The notes under the pieces were generated by a model that saw only the letters and a program-made list of their open reading frames with translations, did no database searches and was not told where the DNA came from. Of a DNA stretch of 64,000 bases, positions 1 to 8,059 are shown piece by piece. Position 1 is the stretch's first letter, and the number at the start of each line of letters is the position of its first letter. The translations under genes and the position numbers were made by a program. Source of the stretch: Paracoccus denitrificans (GTDB lineage Bacteria; Pseudomonadota; Alphaproteobacteria; Rhodobacterales; Rhodobacteraceae); assembly GCA_003240735.1 (NCBI GenBank), contig QFNE01000008.1:62001-126000 (forward strand). The letters run 5' to 3'.

Positions 1-65
1 GCCATCGCCCCTATCTGCAACGTAATCTAGCCATCACTGCCTGCGGGCAAAAGCCGGGATTGCGC

Positions 66-500
66 ATGGACGAAGACCTCATGGCGCTTTATTCGCGCCG
101 CATTCTGGCGCTGGCGTCCGACATTCCTCACTTGGGACGCCTGCCTGATGCGGACTCACACGCAATGCGAAGATCGCCGCAATGCGGGTCAGTGGTCACG
201 GCATATGTGCGGATGCAAGACGGGCGCATCGCCGATTTCTCGCAAGAGGTTCGCGCCTGCGCTTTGGGTCAGGCGTCTGCCGCGCTGCTGGGTGCCTGCG
301 TCATGGGCCGCACAAAGGCCGAGCTTCAGTCGGGACGGGACGCGCTGTTTGCGCTGCTGAAAGATGGATCGAGCGCCGTGGACAGCCCATTCGAGGGAAT
401 AGAGGTCCTGACACCAGCCAAGGAATTCCCCAACCGCCATGCATCGATCATGCTGGCATGGGACGCGACGCTGGACGCAATCGCCAACACAGACCCCTGA
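66..500 (+). CDS. NifU/IscU-like iron-sulfur cluster assembly scaffold protein
   Basis: A 144-residue protein of the IscU/NifU N-terminal fold, the family that holds a nascent Fe-S cluster before transfer to target proteins. The N-terminal helix (DLMALYSRRILALA), a PQCGS motif with Cys40 and an ACALGQA motif with Cys65 match two of the three IscU cluster ligands. The third C-terminal Cys is not where IscU has it, as in the short alphaproteobacterial relatives. I chose ATG at 66. A TTG at 60 is also in frame, and the frame stays open to the window edge, so a longer upstream start cannot be excluded. SufE, encoded at 8041-8478, is the only other Fe-S biogenesis gene here. Confidence 0.85.
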   Translation: MDEDLMALYSRRILALASDIPHLGRLPDADSHAMRRSPQCGSVVTAYVRMQDGRIADFSQEVRACALGQASAALLGACVMGRTKAELQSGRDALFALLKDGSSAVDSPFEGIEVLTPAKEFPNRHASIMLAWDATLDAIANTDP

Positions 501-501
501 A

Positions 502-532
502 GAAAAAGCCGGCCTGCGTGTGGCAGACCGGC
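502..532 (-). terminator. Intrinsic terminator of the 31-residue peptide gene
   Basis: On the minus strand a GCCGGTCTGC / GCAGGCCGGC stem with a CACAC loop is followed directly by TTTTTC. It lies about 75 bases past the stop of the small gene at 607-702, so that gene has its own transcription unit. The plus-strand reading has no T-tract, so it does not obviously terminate the scaffold gene. Confidence 0.75.
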
Positions 533-606
533 AGGTACGCATCACCGTGCGGCAGGGTGACGGCAGGGACAGCCGTCACACGAAGAGTGATGCGGGGCAG
601 AACAGA

Positions 607-702
607 TCAACCGCCAATCAGCGCCGGCAGACACAGCATGGAGACGGTAGCCACCGCCAGCGCGGCGATGGACAGGATATCGGAAACGGCTTCGTCGAAC
701 AT
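607..702 (-). CDS. 31-residue single-pass membrane peptide (unrecognised)
   Basis: A very short gene, too small for most gene callers. Translation from ATG at 702 gives MFDEAVSDILSIAALAVATV, a further stretch rich in Met, Cys and Leu, and the ending LIGG. An acidic N-terminus is followed by one hydrophobic segment of about 20 residues. An AAAGG ribosome-binding site lies about 8 bases before the ATG. A perfect CtrA box lies 72-86 bases upstream and a strong intrinsic terminator lies downstream, so promoter element, RBS, ORF and terminator are all in place. I do not recognise the family. The sequence shows only that it is probably a small inner-membrane peptide, and CtrA control is inferred from the box. 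A longer in-frame reading to 837 is less likely because it runs through the promoter region. Confidence 0.6.
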   Translation of the reverse strand: MFDEAVSDILSIAALAVATVSMLCLPALIGG

Positions 703-773
703 GTCAGAACCTTTGCGTTGGCGTATCGGTTGCTGCTTTGTTCTCACGTCGCTCCGATTCTGTAAAGAACATT

Positions 774-788
774 TTAAGAACTTTTTAA
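774..788 (-). promoter_or_regulatory. Perfect CtrA box (TTAA-N7-TTAA)
   Basis: TTAA at 774-777 and TTAA at 785-788 are separated by exactly seven bases, the full consensus for the cell-cycle regulator CtrA. The box starts right after the recG stop and sits 72-86 bases upstream of the 31-residue peptide gene. The motif is palindromic, so its direction is taken from the downstream gene. CtrA itself is encoded 4.3 kb away in this window. Confidence 0.7.
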
Positions 789-2906
789 TTACCCGGCAGC
801 GATCAGGCGGATCGCCTTGTCCTGTTCCATGAACCAAAGCAGCGTCCGCGCAGCCTCGCCCCGCGGGGATGTGAGGTTCGGGTCACGCTCCAGCAGGGCG
901 CGGGCGTCGTCCCGCGCAATCGCCATCAGCGAAGGCTGGCGTTCCAGATCGGCTATGCGAAATCGTGGCAGCCCGGACTGCGCGGTGCCGATCACGTCAC
1001 CAGCCCCGCGCATGGCCAGATCTTCCTCGGCGATGCGAAAGCCATCGTCGGTCTCTCGCAGGATGTTCAGACGTCGTTTGCCCGTTTCAGACAACGGGTC
1101 CTTATACAGCAGAACGCAGGACGACTGTTCGCTGCCGCGCCCCACCCGCCCGCGAAGCTGGTGCAGCTGCGCCAGACCAAAGCTTTCCGCCCGCTCGATC
1201 ACCATGATCGTCGCGGCGGGCACGTCGACGCCGACCTCGATCACGGTGGTCGCCACCAGCAGTTGCCCGCGGCCACTGGCGAAGTCTGCCATAGCGGCGT
1301 CACGCGCCTCGACCGGCATCTGGCCGTGGATCAGCCGGACCGCATCGCCGAATTCGGCGCGAAGGGATTCGAACCGGGCCTGCGCGGCGGTCAGATCGAC
1401 CAGTTCGCTTTCCTCAACCAGCGGGCACACCCAATAGGCCCGCGTACCCTGCGCCAGCGCCCCACGAAGCCGCGTGATGACGGTGTCCATCCGGCTGTCC
1501 GGCAAAGCGATCGTCGTGATCGGTTGGCGTCCCGGTGGTTTTTCGTCCAGCACCGAAAGCTCCATATCGCCGTACTGTGCCAGCGCCAGACTGCGCGGTA
1601 TCGGCGTCGCAGTCATCACGAGCATGTCGGGCGGCGCACCGTTTCCCTTCGCCCCCAGACCCATCCGCTGCGCGACCCCGAACCGGTGTTGTTCGTCAAT
1701 CACCGCAAGGCGCAGGTCATGAAATTCAACGCCCTTCTGAAAGACGGCATGAGTGCCCACGAGGATGTCGATCCGCCCAGACGCGAGGTCGGCCAGGATC
1801 TGCGCCCGTTCGGGCCCGCGATCCCGCCCGGTCAGCGCGACGAGCCGCACCCCTGCCGCCTGCGCCAGCGGCTGTAGGGCAGCAAGATGCTGGCGGGCCA
1901 GGATTTCGGTCGGGGCCATCAGCACACCCTGCCCGCCCGCCTCGACCGCGATCAGCAGCGACAGCAACGCAACCAGCGTTTTGCCCGCCCCCACATCCCC
2001 CTGCAGCAGGCGGTTCATCCGGTGAGGGCTGGCCATGTCGGCCGAGATTTCGGACAGCGCGCGGATCTGCGCACTGGTCGGCGACCACGGCAGACTTTGC
2101 AGGACGCGGTCCTGCAGATGCCCGTTCCCGCGCGATTCCCGCCCCGCGCGACGTCGCCGATCCCGCCGCAGCAGCGCAAGCGTCAACTGGTGGGCAAACA
2201 GTTCATCATAGGCCAGACGCGCGCGCGCCGGCGCTGTCATTCCGAGGTCAGCCATAGCCTGCGGAGCATGGGCCGTGTTGATCGCGTCGCGCCAACTGGG
2301 CCACCCTTCGCGCGTCATCACCGAAGGGTCGATCCATTCCCCCAAATCTGGCAGTCGCGCGATTGCCCCATGTACCCCCTTGGCCATCGTCTTCTGGTTA
2401 AGCGTCCCAGACAGCGGATAGACAGCCTCGAACCCCGCAGGCGCAGGGGCGTCCGTCGTGACGATGTGGTCGGGGTGAACCATCTGGGGAATATTGTCGA
2501 AAAGCTCGACCTTGCCGGACAGGATTCGCGTCGACCCAATGGGCAATTGGGATTCGACCCAAGGCTGACGGGCATGAAAAAGGACAACCGCGATGTCGCG
2601 CGACCCATCGCTGCAGATGACGCGCCACGGTCGGCCACGCCCCACGGGGGCGATATGACGCGTCACCGTGACCCGAACCGTGACGACTTCCGGCGGGCGC
2701 AGATCGGCAAGGCTCTCGATCGTTCGCCGCTGCATGCCGTTTTGCGGCAGGGTCAGCAACAGATCACGCGGCCGCGTGACGCCCATCGTTGCAAGCGCCA
2801 CCGCTGCTTTAGGGCCGATGCCCGGCAGAGTCTCGATCTCTGCGAACAGCGGAAAAAGCTGGGGGGGACGGCCGCGCGCCGCTACGCCTGCGCGATCGTC
2901 AGCCAT
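789..2906 (-). CDS. recG: ATP-dependent DNA helicase RecG
   Basis: A 705-residue superfamily 2 helicase that remodels stalled replication forks and branch-migrates Holliday junctions. An N-terminal wedge/OB region (about 1-170) precedes the motor. Walker A GDVGAGKT lies near residue 303, the family-typical DEQHRFG box lies near 402, and helicase motifs such as QLRGRVGRG follow in the C-terminal half. Length is normal for the family. Its start overlaps the end of ligA by 25 bases, so the two are translationally coupled downstream of ctrA. The first 14 residues are poorly conserved in type, so a start slightly further in is possible. Confidence 0.95.
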   Translation of the reverse strand: MADDRAGVAARGRPPQLFPLFAEIETLPGIGPKAAVALATMGVTRPRDLLLTLPQNGMQRRTIESLADLRPPEVVTVRVTVTRHIAPVGRGRPWRVICSDGSRDIAVVLFHARQPWVESQLPIGSTRILSGKVELFDNIPQMVHPDHIVTTDAPAPAGFEAVYPLSGTLNQKTMAKGVHGAIARLPDLGEWIDPSVMTREGWPSWRDAINTAHAPQAMADLGMTAPARARLAYDELFAHQLTLALLRRDRRRRAGRESRGNGHLQDRVLQSLPWSPTSAQIRALSEISADMASPHRMNRLLQGDVGAGKTLVALLSLLIAVEAGGQGVLMAPTEILARQHLAALQPLAQAAGVRLVALTGRDRGPERAQILADLASGRIDILVGTHAVFQKGVEFHDLRLAVIDEQHRFGVAQRMGLGAKGNGAPPDMLVMTATPIPRSLALAQYGDMELSVLDEKPPGRQPITTIALPDSRMDTVITRLRGALAQGTRAYWVCPLVEESELVDLTAAQARFESLRAEFGDAVRLIHGQMPVEARDAAMADFASGRGQLLVATTVIEVGVDVPAATIMVIERAESFGLAQLHQLRGRVGRGSEQSSCVLLYKDPLSETGKRRLNILRETDDGFRIAEEDLAMRGAGDVIGTAQSGLPRFRIADLERQPSLMAIARDDARALLERDPNLTSPRGEAARTLLWFMEQDKAIRLIAAG

Positions 2907-4996
2907 TCGTCTTCGTCAATCACGCGGATGCCAAGCTCGGCCGCTTTCTTGCCCTTGGACCCGGCACCGGGACCCGCCACGACCAGATCTGTCTTGGCGG
3001 AAACCGAGCCGGACACCTTGGCCCCCAACGCCTCGGCCCTCGCCTTGGCCTCGGCCCGGGACATGCGTTCCAGCGTGCCGGTGAAGACGACGGTCTGGCC
3101 CGCGATGGGACTGTCGACCGCCTGCGGGGCCTCGGCGTCCTGGATGCGCAGATGCGGGATCAGTCTGTCGATGACAGCCCGTTCCGCCGGTTGCTGGAAC
3201 GCGCGCACCACCGATGCAGCCAGCACCGCCCCTACGCCGTCGATGGACAGCAGGTCATCCCAAATCGGCGCCTGCCCGACCTCGGCATCGGTCATGGCGG
3301 TCTGGAAGCTGACCCAGCTGACATAATGGCGGGCAAGCAGCCGCGCGGCCGTCTCTCCCACATGGGGGATGCCCAGTGCAAAGATGACCCGGGCCAGTGA
3401 AATATCGCGGCGTTCGTCGATGGCGTCGAACAGCTTGGCGGCCGAACGTTCGCCCCAGCCGTCACGATTTTTTAGACGGGCAAGCGACCCGGCATCCCTG
3501 TCCCGCAGAGTAAAGATATCGGCCGGCTCCCGGATCGGCAGGTCGCGGTCTTTGTAGAACGCCTCGATCTGCTTGGCACCCAACCCTTCGATGTCGAATG
3601 CCGCGCGAGAGACGAAATGGCGCAGCTTTTCGACCGCTTGGGCGGGGCAGCCCAGACCACCGGTGCAACGCCGCACGGAATCGCCCGCCTCGCGGACCGC
3701 GGCGCTGCCGCAGACGGGGCAGATGTCGGGGAAGTGATATGGCGCGCTGTCAGCTGGCCGTCGGTCGGTGTCCACGGCGTCGATTTTCGGGATGACATCA
3801 CCGGCCCGATACACGCGAACCCAGTCGCCTTCGCGAATGTCGGTATCGCGGATACTGGCACCGTTGTTGTCGATGCCGGCGATGTAGTCTTCGTTATGCA
3901 GCGTGGCATTCGACACGACCACGCCGCCGACTGTTACAGGCGTCAGCCGCGCCACCGGGGACAAGGCACCGGTACGCCCGACCTGAATCTCGATCCGGTC
4001 GAGTTTGGTCCAAGCCGTCTGGGCGGGAAACTTGTGCGCTAACGCCCAGCGGGGCGTGGTTGAGCGAAACCCCAGCCGCGCCTGCAACGCCAGATCATTC
4101 ACCTTGTAGACGACACCGTCGATGTCATAGCCAAGGCTCGCGCGGCGCTGCTCGATATCCGTCCAGGCAGCCAGAAGCTCATTTGTCGTGTGACACAATC
4201 GGGTCAGCGGGTTTGTGGAGAAGCCCAGATTCTCTAACTTCTCGACCGCCCCCATCTGGGTGTCCGACAGCGGCTCGCTGACCTCTCCCCAGGCGTAGGC
4301 AAAGAACCTGAGCGGCCGGCTTGCCGTGACCTTTGGATCAAGCTGGCGCAGCGATCCTGCGGCAGCGTTCCGGGGATTGGCGAACACGCGACCGCCGGTT
4401 TCATTCAGAACCGCGAAGTCGGCATGGGTCATGTAAACCTCGCCCCGCACCTCAAGAATCGCGGGGATGTCTTTGCCCGCCAGCTTTTGGGGGATGTCTG
4501 CGATCGTGCGCGCATTCGCCGTCACATTCTCGCCGGCGGTCCCGTCGCCACGGGTGGCTGCCTGAACCAAAACGCCGTCTTCATAGCGCAGCGAAAGGGA
4601 AAGTCCGTCGATCTTGGGCTCTGCCGTGATGGCGACGGGCGTATCCGGCCCAAGGCCCAGAAAGCTGCGGATGCGCGCCAAGAATTCGACAACGTCGGCG
4701 TCCGCAAATGCGTTTTCCAGCGACATCATCCGCTGGCGGTGAACGACCTTGCCAAAGGCGGCTGACGGTGCGGCACCGACTTTTCCGGTCGGGCTTTGCG
4801 GGCTGACCAGCGCGGGGAACGCAGCTTCTAGCTCGGTCAGACGGATTTTCAGCGCGTCGTATTCGGCGTCCGTGATGATCGGATCATCTGCGGTATGATA
4901 GGCCGAATTGGCGTCCTCCAACCGCGTCGAGATATCGGCGATCTCTGTCGCCGCATCCTCTGCCGAAAGCGTTTCTGCCTTGTCCTTGCCCGCCAA
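2882..4996 (-). CDS. ligA: NAD-dependent DNA ligase LigA
   Basis: Seals nicks during replication and repair using NAD+. Domains in order are the Ia domain, the adenylation domain with the AMP-accepting Lys in KIDG (near residue 128), an OB fold, a four-cysteine zinc finger (CPVCG and CTGGLGC region), helix-hairpin-helix repeats and a C-terminal BRCT domain. No ATG lies near the expected start. The open frame reaches a TTG at 5074, but that codon is buried in a 12-bp hairpin just after ctrA. The TTG at 4996 gives about 704 residues, the usual family length, and has an AAGG-type site upstream, so I prefer it. The gene sits between ctrA and recG on the same strand. Confidence 0.93.
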   Translation of the reverse strand: MAGKDKAETLSAEDAATEIADISTRLEDANSAYHTADDPIITDAEYDALKIRLTELEAAFPALVSPQSPTGKVGAAPSAAFGKVVHRQRMMSLENAFADADVVEFLARIRSFLGLGPDTPVAITAEPKIDGLSLSLRYEDGVLVQAATRGDGTAGENVTANARTIADIPQKLAGKDIPAILEVRGEVYMTHADFAVLNETGGRVFANPRNAAAGSLRQLDPKVTASRPLRFFAYAWGEVSEPLSDTQMGAVEKLENLGFSTNPLTRLCHTTNELLAAWTDIEQRRASLGYDIDGVVYKVNDLALQARLGFRSTTPRWALAHKFPAQTAWTKLDRIEIQVGRTGALSPVARLTPVTVGGVVVSNATLHNEDYIAGIDNNGASIRDTDIREGDWVRVYRAGDVIPKIDAVDTDRRPADSAPYHFPDICPVCGSAAVREAGDSVRRCTGGLGCPAQAVEKLRHFVSRAAFDIEGLGAKQIEAFYKDRDLPIREPADIFTLRDRDAGSLARLKNRDGWGERSAAKLFDAIDERRDISLARVIFALGIPHVGETAARLLARHYVSWVSFQTAMTDAEVGQAPIWDDLLSIDGVGAVLAASVVRAFQQPAERAVIDRLIPHLRIQDAEAPQAVDSPIAGQTVVFTGTLERMSRAEAKARAEALGAKVSGSVSAKTDLVVAGPGAGSKGKKAAELGIRVIDEDEWLTIAQA

Positions 4997-5057
4997 CTTG
5001 CCCGCCCTTCGGTCGCTCAATGCAACGACCAAACTGTTCTGATGCTGCCTTGGTGAT

Positions 5058-5088
5058 GCAGCGACGGACCCCAAATGTCCATCGCTGC
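5058..5088 (-). terminator. Stable hairpin between ctrA and ligA
   Basis: A 12-bp stem (GCAGCGATGGAC pairing with GTCCGTCGCTGC on the minus strand, one G-T wobble) with a 7-base loop lies 22 bases after the ctrA stop. There is no T-tract, so it may attenuate transcription or protect the ctrA 3' end rather than terminate cleanly. It covers the most upstream possible ligA start codon. Confidence 0.45.
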
Positions 5089-5110
5089 ATGGCAGTCAGA
5101 GGGCGGTGCG

Positions 5111-5824
5111 TCAGGCGCTGACGGCAAGTCGGTGCGCGACATCCACCGGCTGTGGGTCGCGCAGGACGTAGCCGCGACCCCACACCGTTTCGATCGGACT
5201 GTCGCCGCCAAGCGCCTCGGTCAGCTTCTTGCGCAGTTTGCAGATGAACACGTCGATGATCTTCAACTCCGGCTCATCCATCCCGCCATACAAATGGTTC
5301 AGGAACATTTCCTTGGTCAGCGTCGTGCCTTTTCGCAGGCTCAGCAGCTCAAGGATCTGATACTCCTTGCCCGTCAGGTTGACCGTCTTGCCGTGGACAT
5401 CAGCGGACCGTGCGTCAAGATTGACCGTCAGATCGCCGGTCCGGATCAGCGCCTGGCTGTGCCCCTTTGACCGACGGATGATGGCGTGGATGCGCGCGAC
5501 AAGCTCATCGCGGTGGAACGGTTTCGTCATGTAGTCGTCCGCGCCGAAGCCGAACCCCTTCAGCTTGCTGTCGGTGTCGTCCGCCCCGGTCAAAATCAGA
5601 ATCGGCGTATCGATTCGGGCCAGCCTGATCTGACGCAGCACGTCCATGCCGGGCATATCCGGAAGATTGAGGTCCAGCAGGATCAGGTCGTAATCATACA
5701 GTTTGGCCAGATCGACGCCTTCTTCGCCCAGGTCGGTGAGATAGACGTTAAAGTTGGCGTTCTTGAGCATCATCTCGATGCTGCGGGCGGTAGTCGGATC
5801 ATCCTCGACAAGCAGAATTCGCAT
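5111..5824 (-). CDS. ctrA: Cell-cycle response regulator CtrA
   Basis: A 237-residue OmpR-family response regulator. The receiver domain has the acidic pair E7-D8-D9, phosphoacceptor Asp51 in LLDLNLPD, Thr in the LTGADD segment and Lys in MTKPF. The C-terminal winged helix (LTGKEYQILELL, then TLTKEMFLNHLYGG and the KLRKKL recognition region) is almost identical to Caulobacter CtrA. In Rhodobacterales CtrA mainly controls motility, gene transfer agents and related traits rather than essential division. The protein ends in a small hydrophobic tail (LAVSA) that resembles the ClpXP-sensitive end of Caulobacter CtrA, which is inference. sciP lies directly upstream and a near-consensus CtrA box lies between the two genes. 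Confidence 0.97.
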   Translation of the reverse strand: MRILLVEDDPTTARSIEMMLKNANFNVYLTDLGEEGVDLAKLYDYDLILLDLNLPDMPGMDVLRQIRLARIDTPILILTGADDTDSKLKGFGFGADDYMTKPFHRDELVARIHAIIRRSKGHSQALIRTGDLTVNLDARSADVHGKTVNLTGKEYQILELLSLRKGTTLTKEMFLNHLYGGMDEPELKIIDVFICKLRKKLTEALGGDSPIETVWGRGYVLRDPQPVDVAHRLAVSA

Positions 5825-5873
5825 CTTCTCGACCCCTAGCGAAAGACCTTTCCACCCTGATCAAGGCAAAAGG

Positions 5874-5888
5874 TTAATTTCCCGTTAG
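5874..5888 (-). promoter_or_regulatory. Near-consensus CtrA box upstream of ctrA
   Basis: TTAA, seven bases, then TTAG on the plus strand matches TTAA-N7-TTAA at seven of eight defined positions, 50-64 bases upstream of the ctrA start. It overlaps the sciP stop codon, which itself supplies part of the TTAA, so chance is possible. If real it would give CtrA autoregulation. Confidence 0.4.
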
Positions 5889-6188
5889 CGGTGCGTTCTT
5901 TTTCTGTCCACTCTCCTTATGCCTGTATCGCTGAAGTGACGTGACTTTCAGTGCGTCACGACCGTGAACGGCACGGGCAGAGGTCCAGCTGGCCAGTTCC
6001 TCGGCCGTCAGGTCGTACCGGCGAAGCGCCTCTTCCGCCGCGATCAGGCCGTGTTCGACCGCGAGGACGACCGTGTTCTTGCGGCTGGCCACCCATCGCG
6101 CCCCGACGGGCGGCAGATCTGCCAGCGACAGATACCCACCGTCGGGCAGATGGACGACACGGGGTCCGTGGGTTTTACGTACAAACAT
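5874..6188 (-). CDS. sciP: CtrA inhibitor SciP (DUF1153 family)
   Basis: A 104-residue helix-turn-helix protein of the DUF1153/SciP family, which in Caulobacter binds CtrA or its targets and blocks CtrA-activated transcription. Recognisable features are the HLPDGGYLSLADLPP segment, RWVASRKNTVVLAVEHGL, the EEALRRYDLTAEELASW helix-turn-helix and the terminal LQRYR. I chose ATG at 6188 because an AAAAGG site lies just upstream and homologues begin with a similar M-x-x-R-K. An open frame continues 15 codons further but looks non-coding. It lies 49 bases upstream of ctrA in the same direction, pairing activator and inhibitor in one transcription unit. A lone GANTC site is present upstream at 6246-6250. 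Confidence 0.92.
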   Translation of the reverse strand: MFVRKTHGPRVVHLPDGGYLSLADLPPVGARWVASRKNTVVLAVEHGLIAAEEALRRYDLTAEELASWTSARAVHGRDALKVTSLQRYRHKESGQKKNAPLTGN

Positions 6189-6335
6189 GAAAAGCCTTTT
6201 GTCTTTCGGCATTTCTGTTTGACCACACGGCATTTAATCCAAGGTGAATCGCCGGGTTGAGAATTCCGCACAAATTTATATGTTCAGGCTCAACGGAAGT
6301 GTCGCCCGACACGTTGCCGGAACGGATATTCGACC

Positions 6336-7508
6336 ATGACCATCGCGACCCCTATCCTTCGCCCCGCGGAGCATCCCGTCAATTCGCTGGGCTTCGCCAA
6401 GCCGCCATCAGCCACGCGCGTGGTCGTGGCCATGTCCGGTGGCGTGGACAGCTCTGTCGTCGCCGCCATGCTGGCCGAGGAAGGCTATGACGTCGTGGGC
6501 GTGACGCTCCAGCTTTATGACCACGGGCAGGCGCTGGCCAAAAAGGGTGCGTGCTGTGCGGGTCAGGATATCCATGATGCGCGACGCGTGGCCGAACGGA
6601 TCGGGTTTCCGCATTATGTCCTTGATTACGAAAACAAGTTTCGTGAGTCGGTGATCGACGAATTCGCCGACGCTTATTTGGCCGGCGCAACGCCGGTGCC
6701 CTGCATCCGCTGTAATGAGCGGGTGAAGTTTCGCGATCTGCTGGAAACCGCGCGCGATCTGGATGCCGACTGCATGGCGACCGGCCATTATATCCGGCGC
6801 GAAATGGGATCCGCATCGGCAGAACTGCACATGGCCGCCGACGCCAACCGCGACCAAAGCTATTTCCTGTTCTCCACCACCAAAGAACAGTTGGACTATC
6901 TGCGCTTTCCCTTGGGCGGCCTGCCAAGCAAGGCCGAGACGCGGGCGTTGGCCCAACGCTATGGGCTTTCGGTGGCCGACAAGCCCGACAGCCAGGACAT
7001 CTGCTTTGTGCCGAACGGGAACTATGCCAGCGTGATCGAAAAGCTGCGCCCCGGCGCGGCGGACCCCGGCGACATCGTCGACATGGACGGCAATGTTCTG
7101 GGCCAGCACCGCGGTGTCATCCACTATACCATCGGTCAACGGCGGGGGCTGGGGATCGGTGGCTTGGGCGACCCGCTTTACGTCGTGCGGCTGGATCCGA
7201 AGGCGCGCCACGTGGTTGTCGGACCGAGAGAGGCCTTGGCCACCCGAACCGTGCCCGTGGCCGAAATCAACTGGCTGGGCGAAGGTGGCTTTGCCGATTT
7301 GGCGTCGCGCGAAGTCATGGTCCGGATCAGGTCAACCCGACCGCCGAAAGACGCCATTCTGAGGCCGACCGGCCCGACGACAGCCGAGGTCGAACTGATC
7401 GAGGCAGAAGAAGGTGTCAGCCCGGGTCAGGCGTGCGTTTTTTATGAAACAGGGACCACACGCGTTCTGGGCGGCGGTTGGATCAAGTCAAGCGAAGTGG
7501 CACGATGA
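6336..7508 (+). CDS. mnmA: tRNA-specific 2-thiouridylase MnmA
   Basis: Adds sulfur at C2 of the wobble uridine in tRNA-Lys, -Glu and -Gln. The PP-loop SGGVDSS is at residues 34-40. The catalytic cysteines appear in PVPCIRCNE and SQDICFV, and the C-terminal beta-barrel (GPREAL onward) is present. At 390 residues it is slightly longer than E. coli MnmA because of an extra 25-residue N-terminus. It is divergent from sciP. Its stop overlaps the glutathione peroxidase start as ATGA, so the two are translationally coupled. Confidence 0.96.
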   Translation: MTIATPILRPAEHPVNSLGFAKPPSATRVVVAMSGGVDSSVVAAMLAEEGYDVVGVTLQLYDHGQALAKKGACCAGQDIHDARRVAERIGFPHYVLDYENKFRESVIDEFADAYLAGATPVPCIRCNERVKFRDLLETARDLDADCMATGHYIRREMGSASAELHMAADANRDQSYFLFSTTKEQLDYLRFPLGGLPSKAETRALAQRYGLSVADKPDSQDICFVPNGNYASVIEKLRPGAADPGDIVDMDGNVLGQHRGVIHYTIGQRRGLGIGGLGDPLYVVRLDPKARHVVVGPREALATRTVPVAEINWLGEGGFADLASREVMVRIRSTRPPKDAILRPTGPTTAEVELIEAEEGVSPGQACVFYETGTTRVLGGGWIKSSEVAR

Positions 7509-8059
7509 CGGATTGGTCGGACATCCCGGTCGCCATGAACGGCGGCGATACACTTACGTTGGACCAGTGGCGCGGCAAGGTCGTCTTGGTCGTCAACGTC
7601 GCGTCGAAATGCGGCCTGACCCCGCAATATGAGGGGCTGGAGGCGCTTTACCGCGACAAGCATGACGCGGGGCTGGAGATTCTGGGAGTGCCCTCGAACG
7701 ACTTTCTGGGACAAGAGCCCGGAAACGACGCCGAGATCGCAGAATTCTGCCAACTTACCTACGACGTGACATTCCCGCTTGCGTCGAAAACCCCGGTGTC
7801 AGGCCCGGATCGCCACCCGTTGTATTCGGCGCTGATCGCGGCAATCCCAGATACGCCGGGTGCCGAGGCGCGCCGCGCGAAGCTTTCCGCCAAGGGCATC
7901 CCTGTCAACCAGCCACCCGAGGTGCAGTGGAACTTCGAGAAGTTCTTGATCGGTCGCGATGGCACTTTGGTTGCGCGGTTTGCGCCGGACACCAAGCCGG
8001 ATGACCCCGCATTCTTGCAGGCAATTGACGACGCGCTCGGTCAGGCAGCCGACAGATAA
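7505..8059 (+). CDS. Glutathione peroxidase family protein (Cys type)
   Basis: A 184-residue thioredoxin-fold peroxidase that reduces hydroperoxides with glutathione or thioredoxin. The peroxidatic residue is Cys36 in ASKCGLTPQY, not selenocysteine. The conserved Gln lies in SNDFLGQEPG and the Trp-Asn pair in WNFEKFLIGRDG. The start ATG at 7505 overlaps the mnmA stop, and earlier in-frame codons lie inside mnmA. It converges with sufE and the two overlap by 19 bases. Confidence 0.93.
   Translation: MTDWSDIPVAMNGGDTLTLDQWRGKVVLVVNVASKCGLTPQYEGLEALYRDKHDAGLEILGVPSNDFLGQEPGNDAEIAEFCQLTYDVTFPLASKTPVSGPDRHPLYSALIAAIPDTPGAEARRAKLSAKGIPVNQPPEVQWNFEKFLIGRDGTLVARFAPDTKPDDPAFLQAIDDALGQAADR

Noticed and set aside
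2882..5074. LigA starting at the outermost TTG (5074)
   Set aside because: That codon is inside a 12-bp hairpin and would add 26 residues not expected at the LigA N-terminus.
4884..5211. Alternative short frames covering the ctrA-ligA junction
   Set aside because: They overlap the hairpin and the ligA 5' end, lack ribosome-binding sites and show no protein features.
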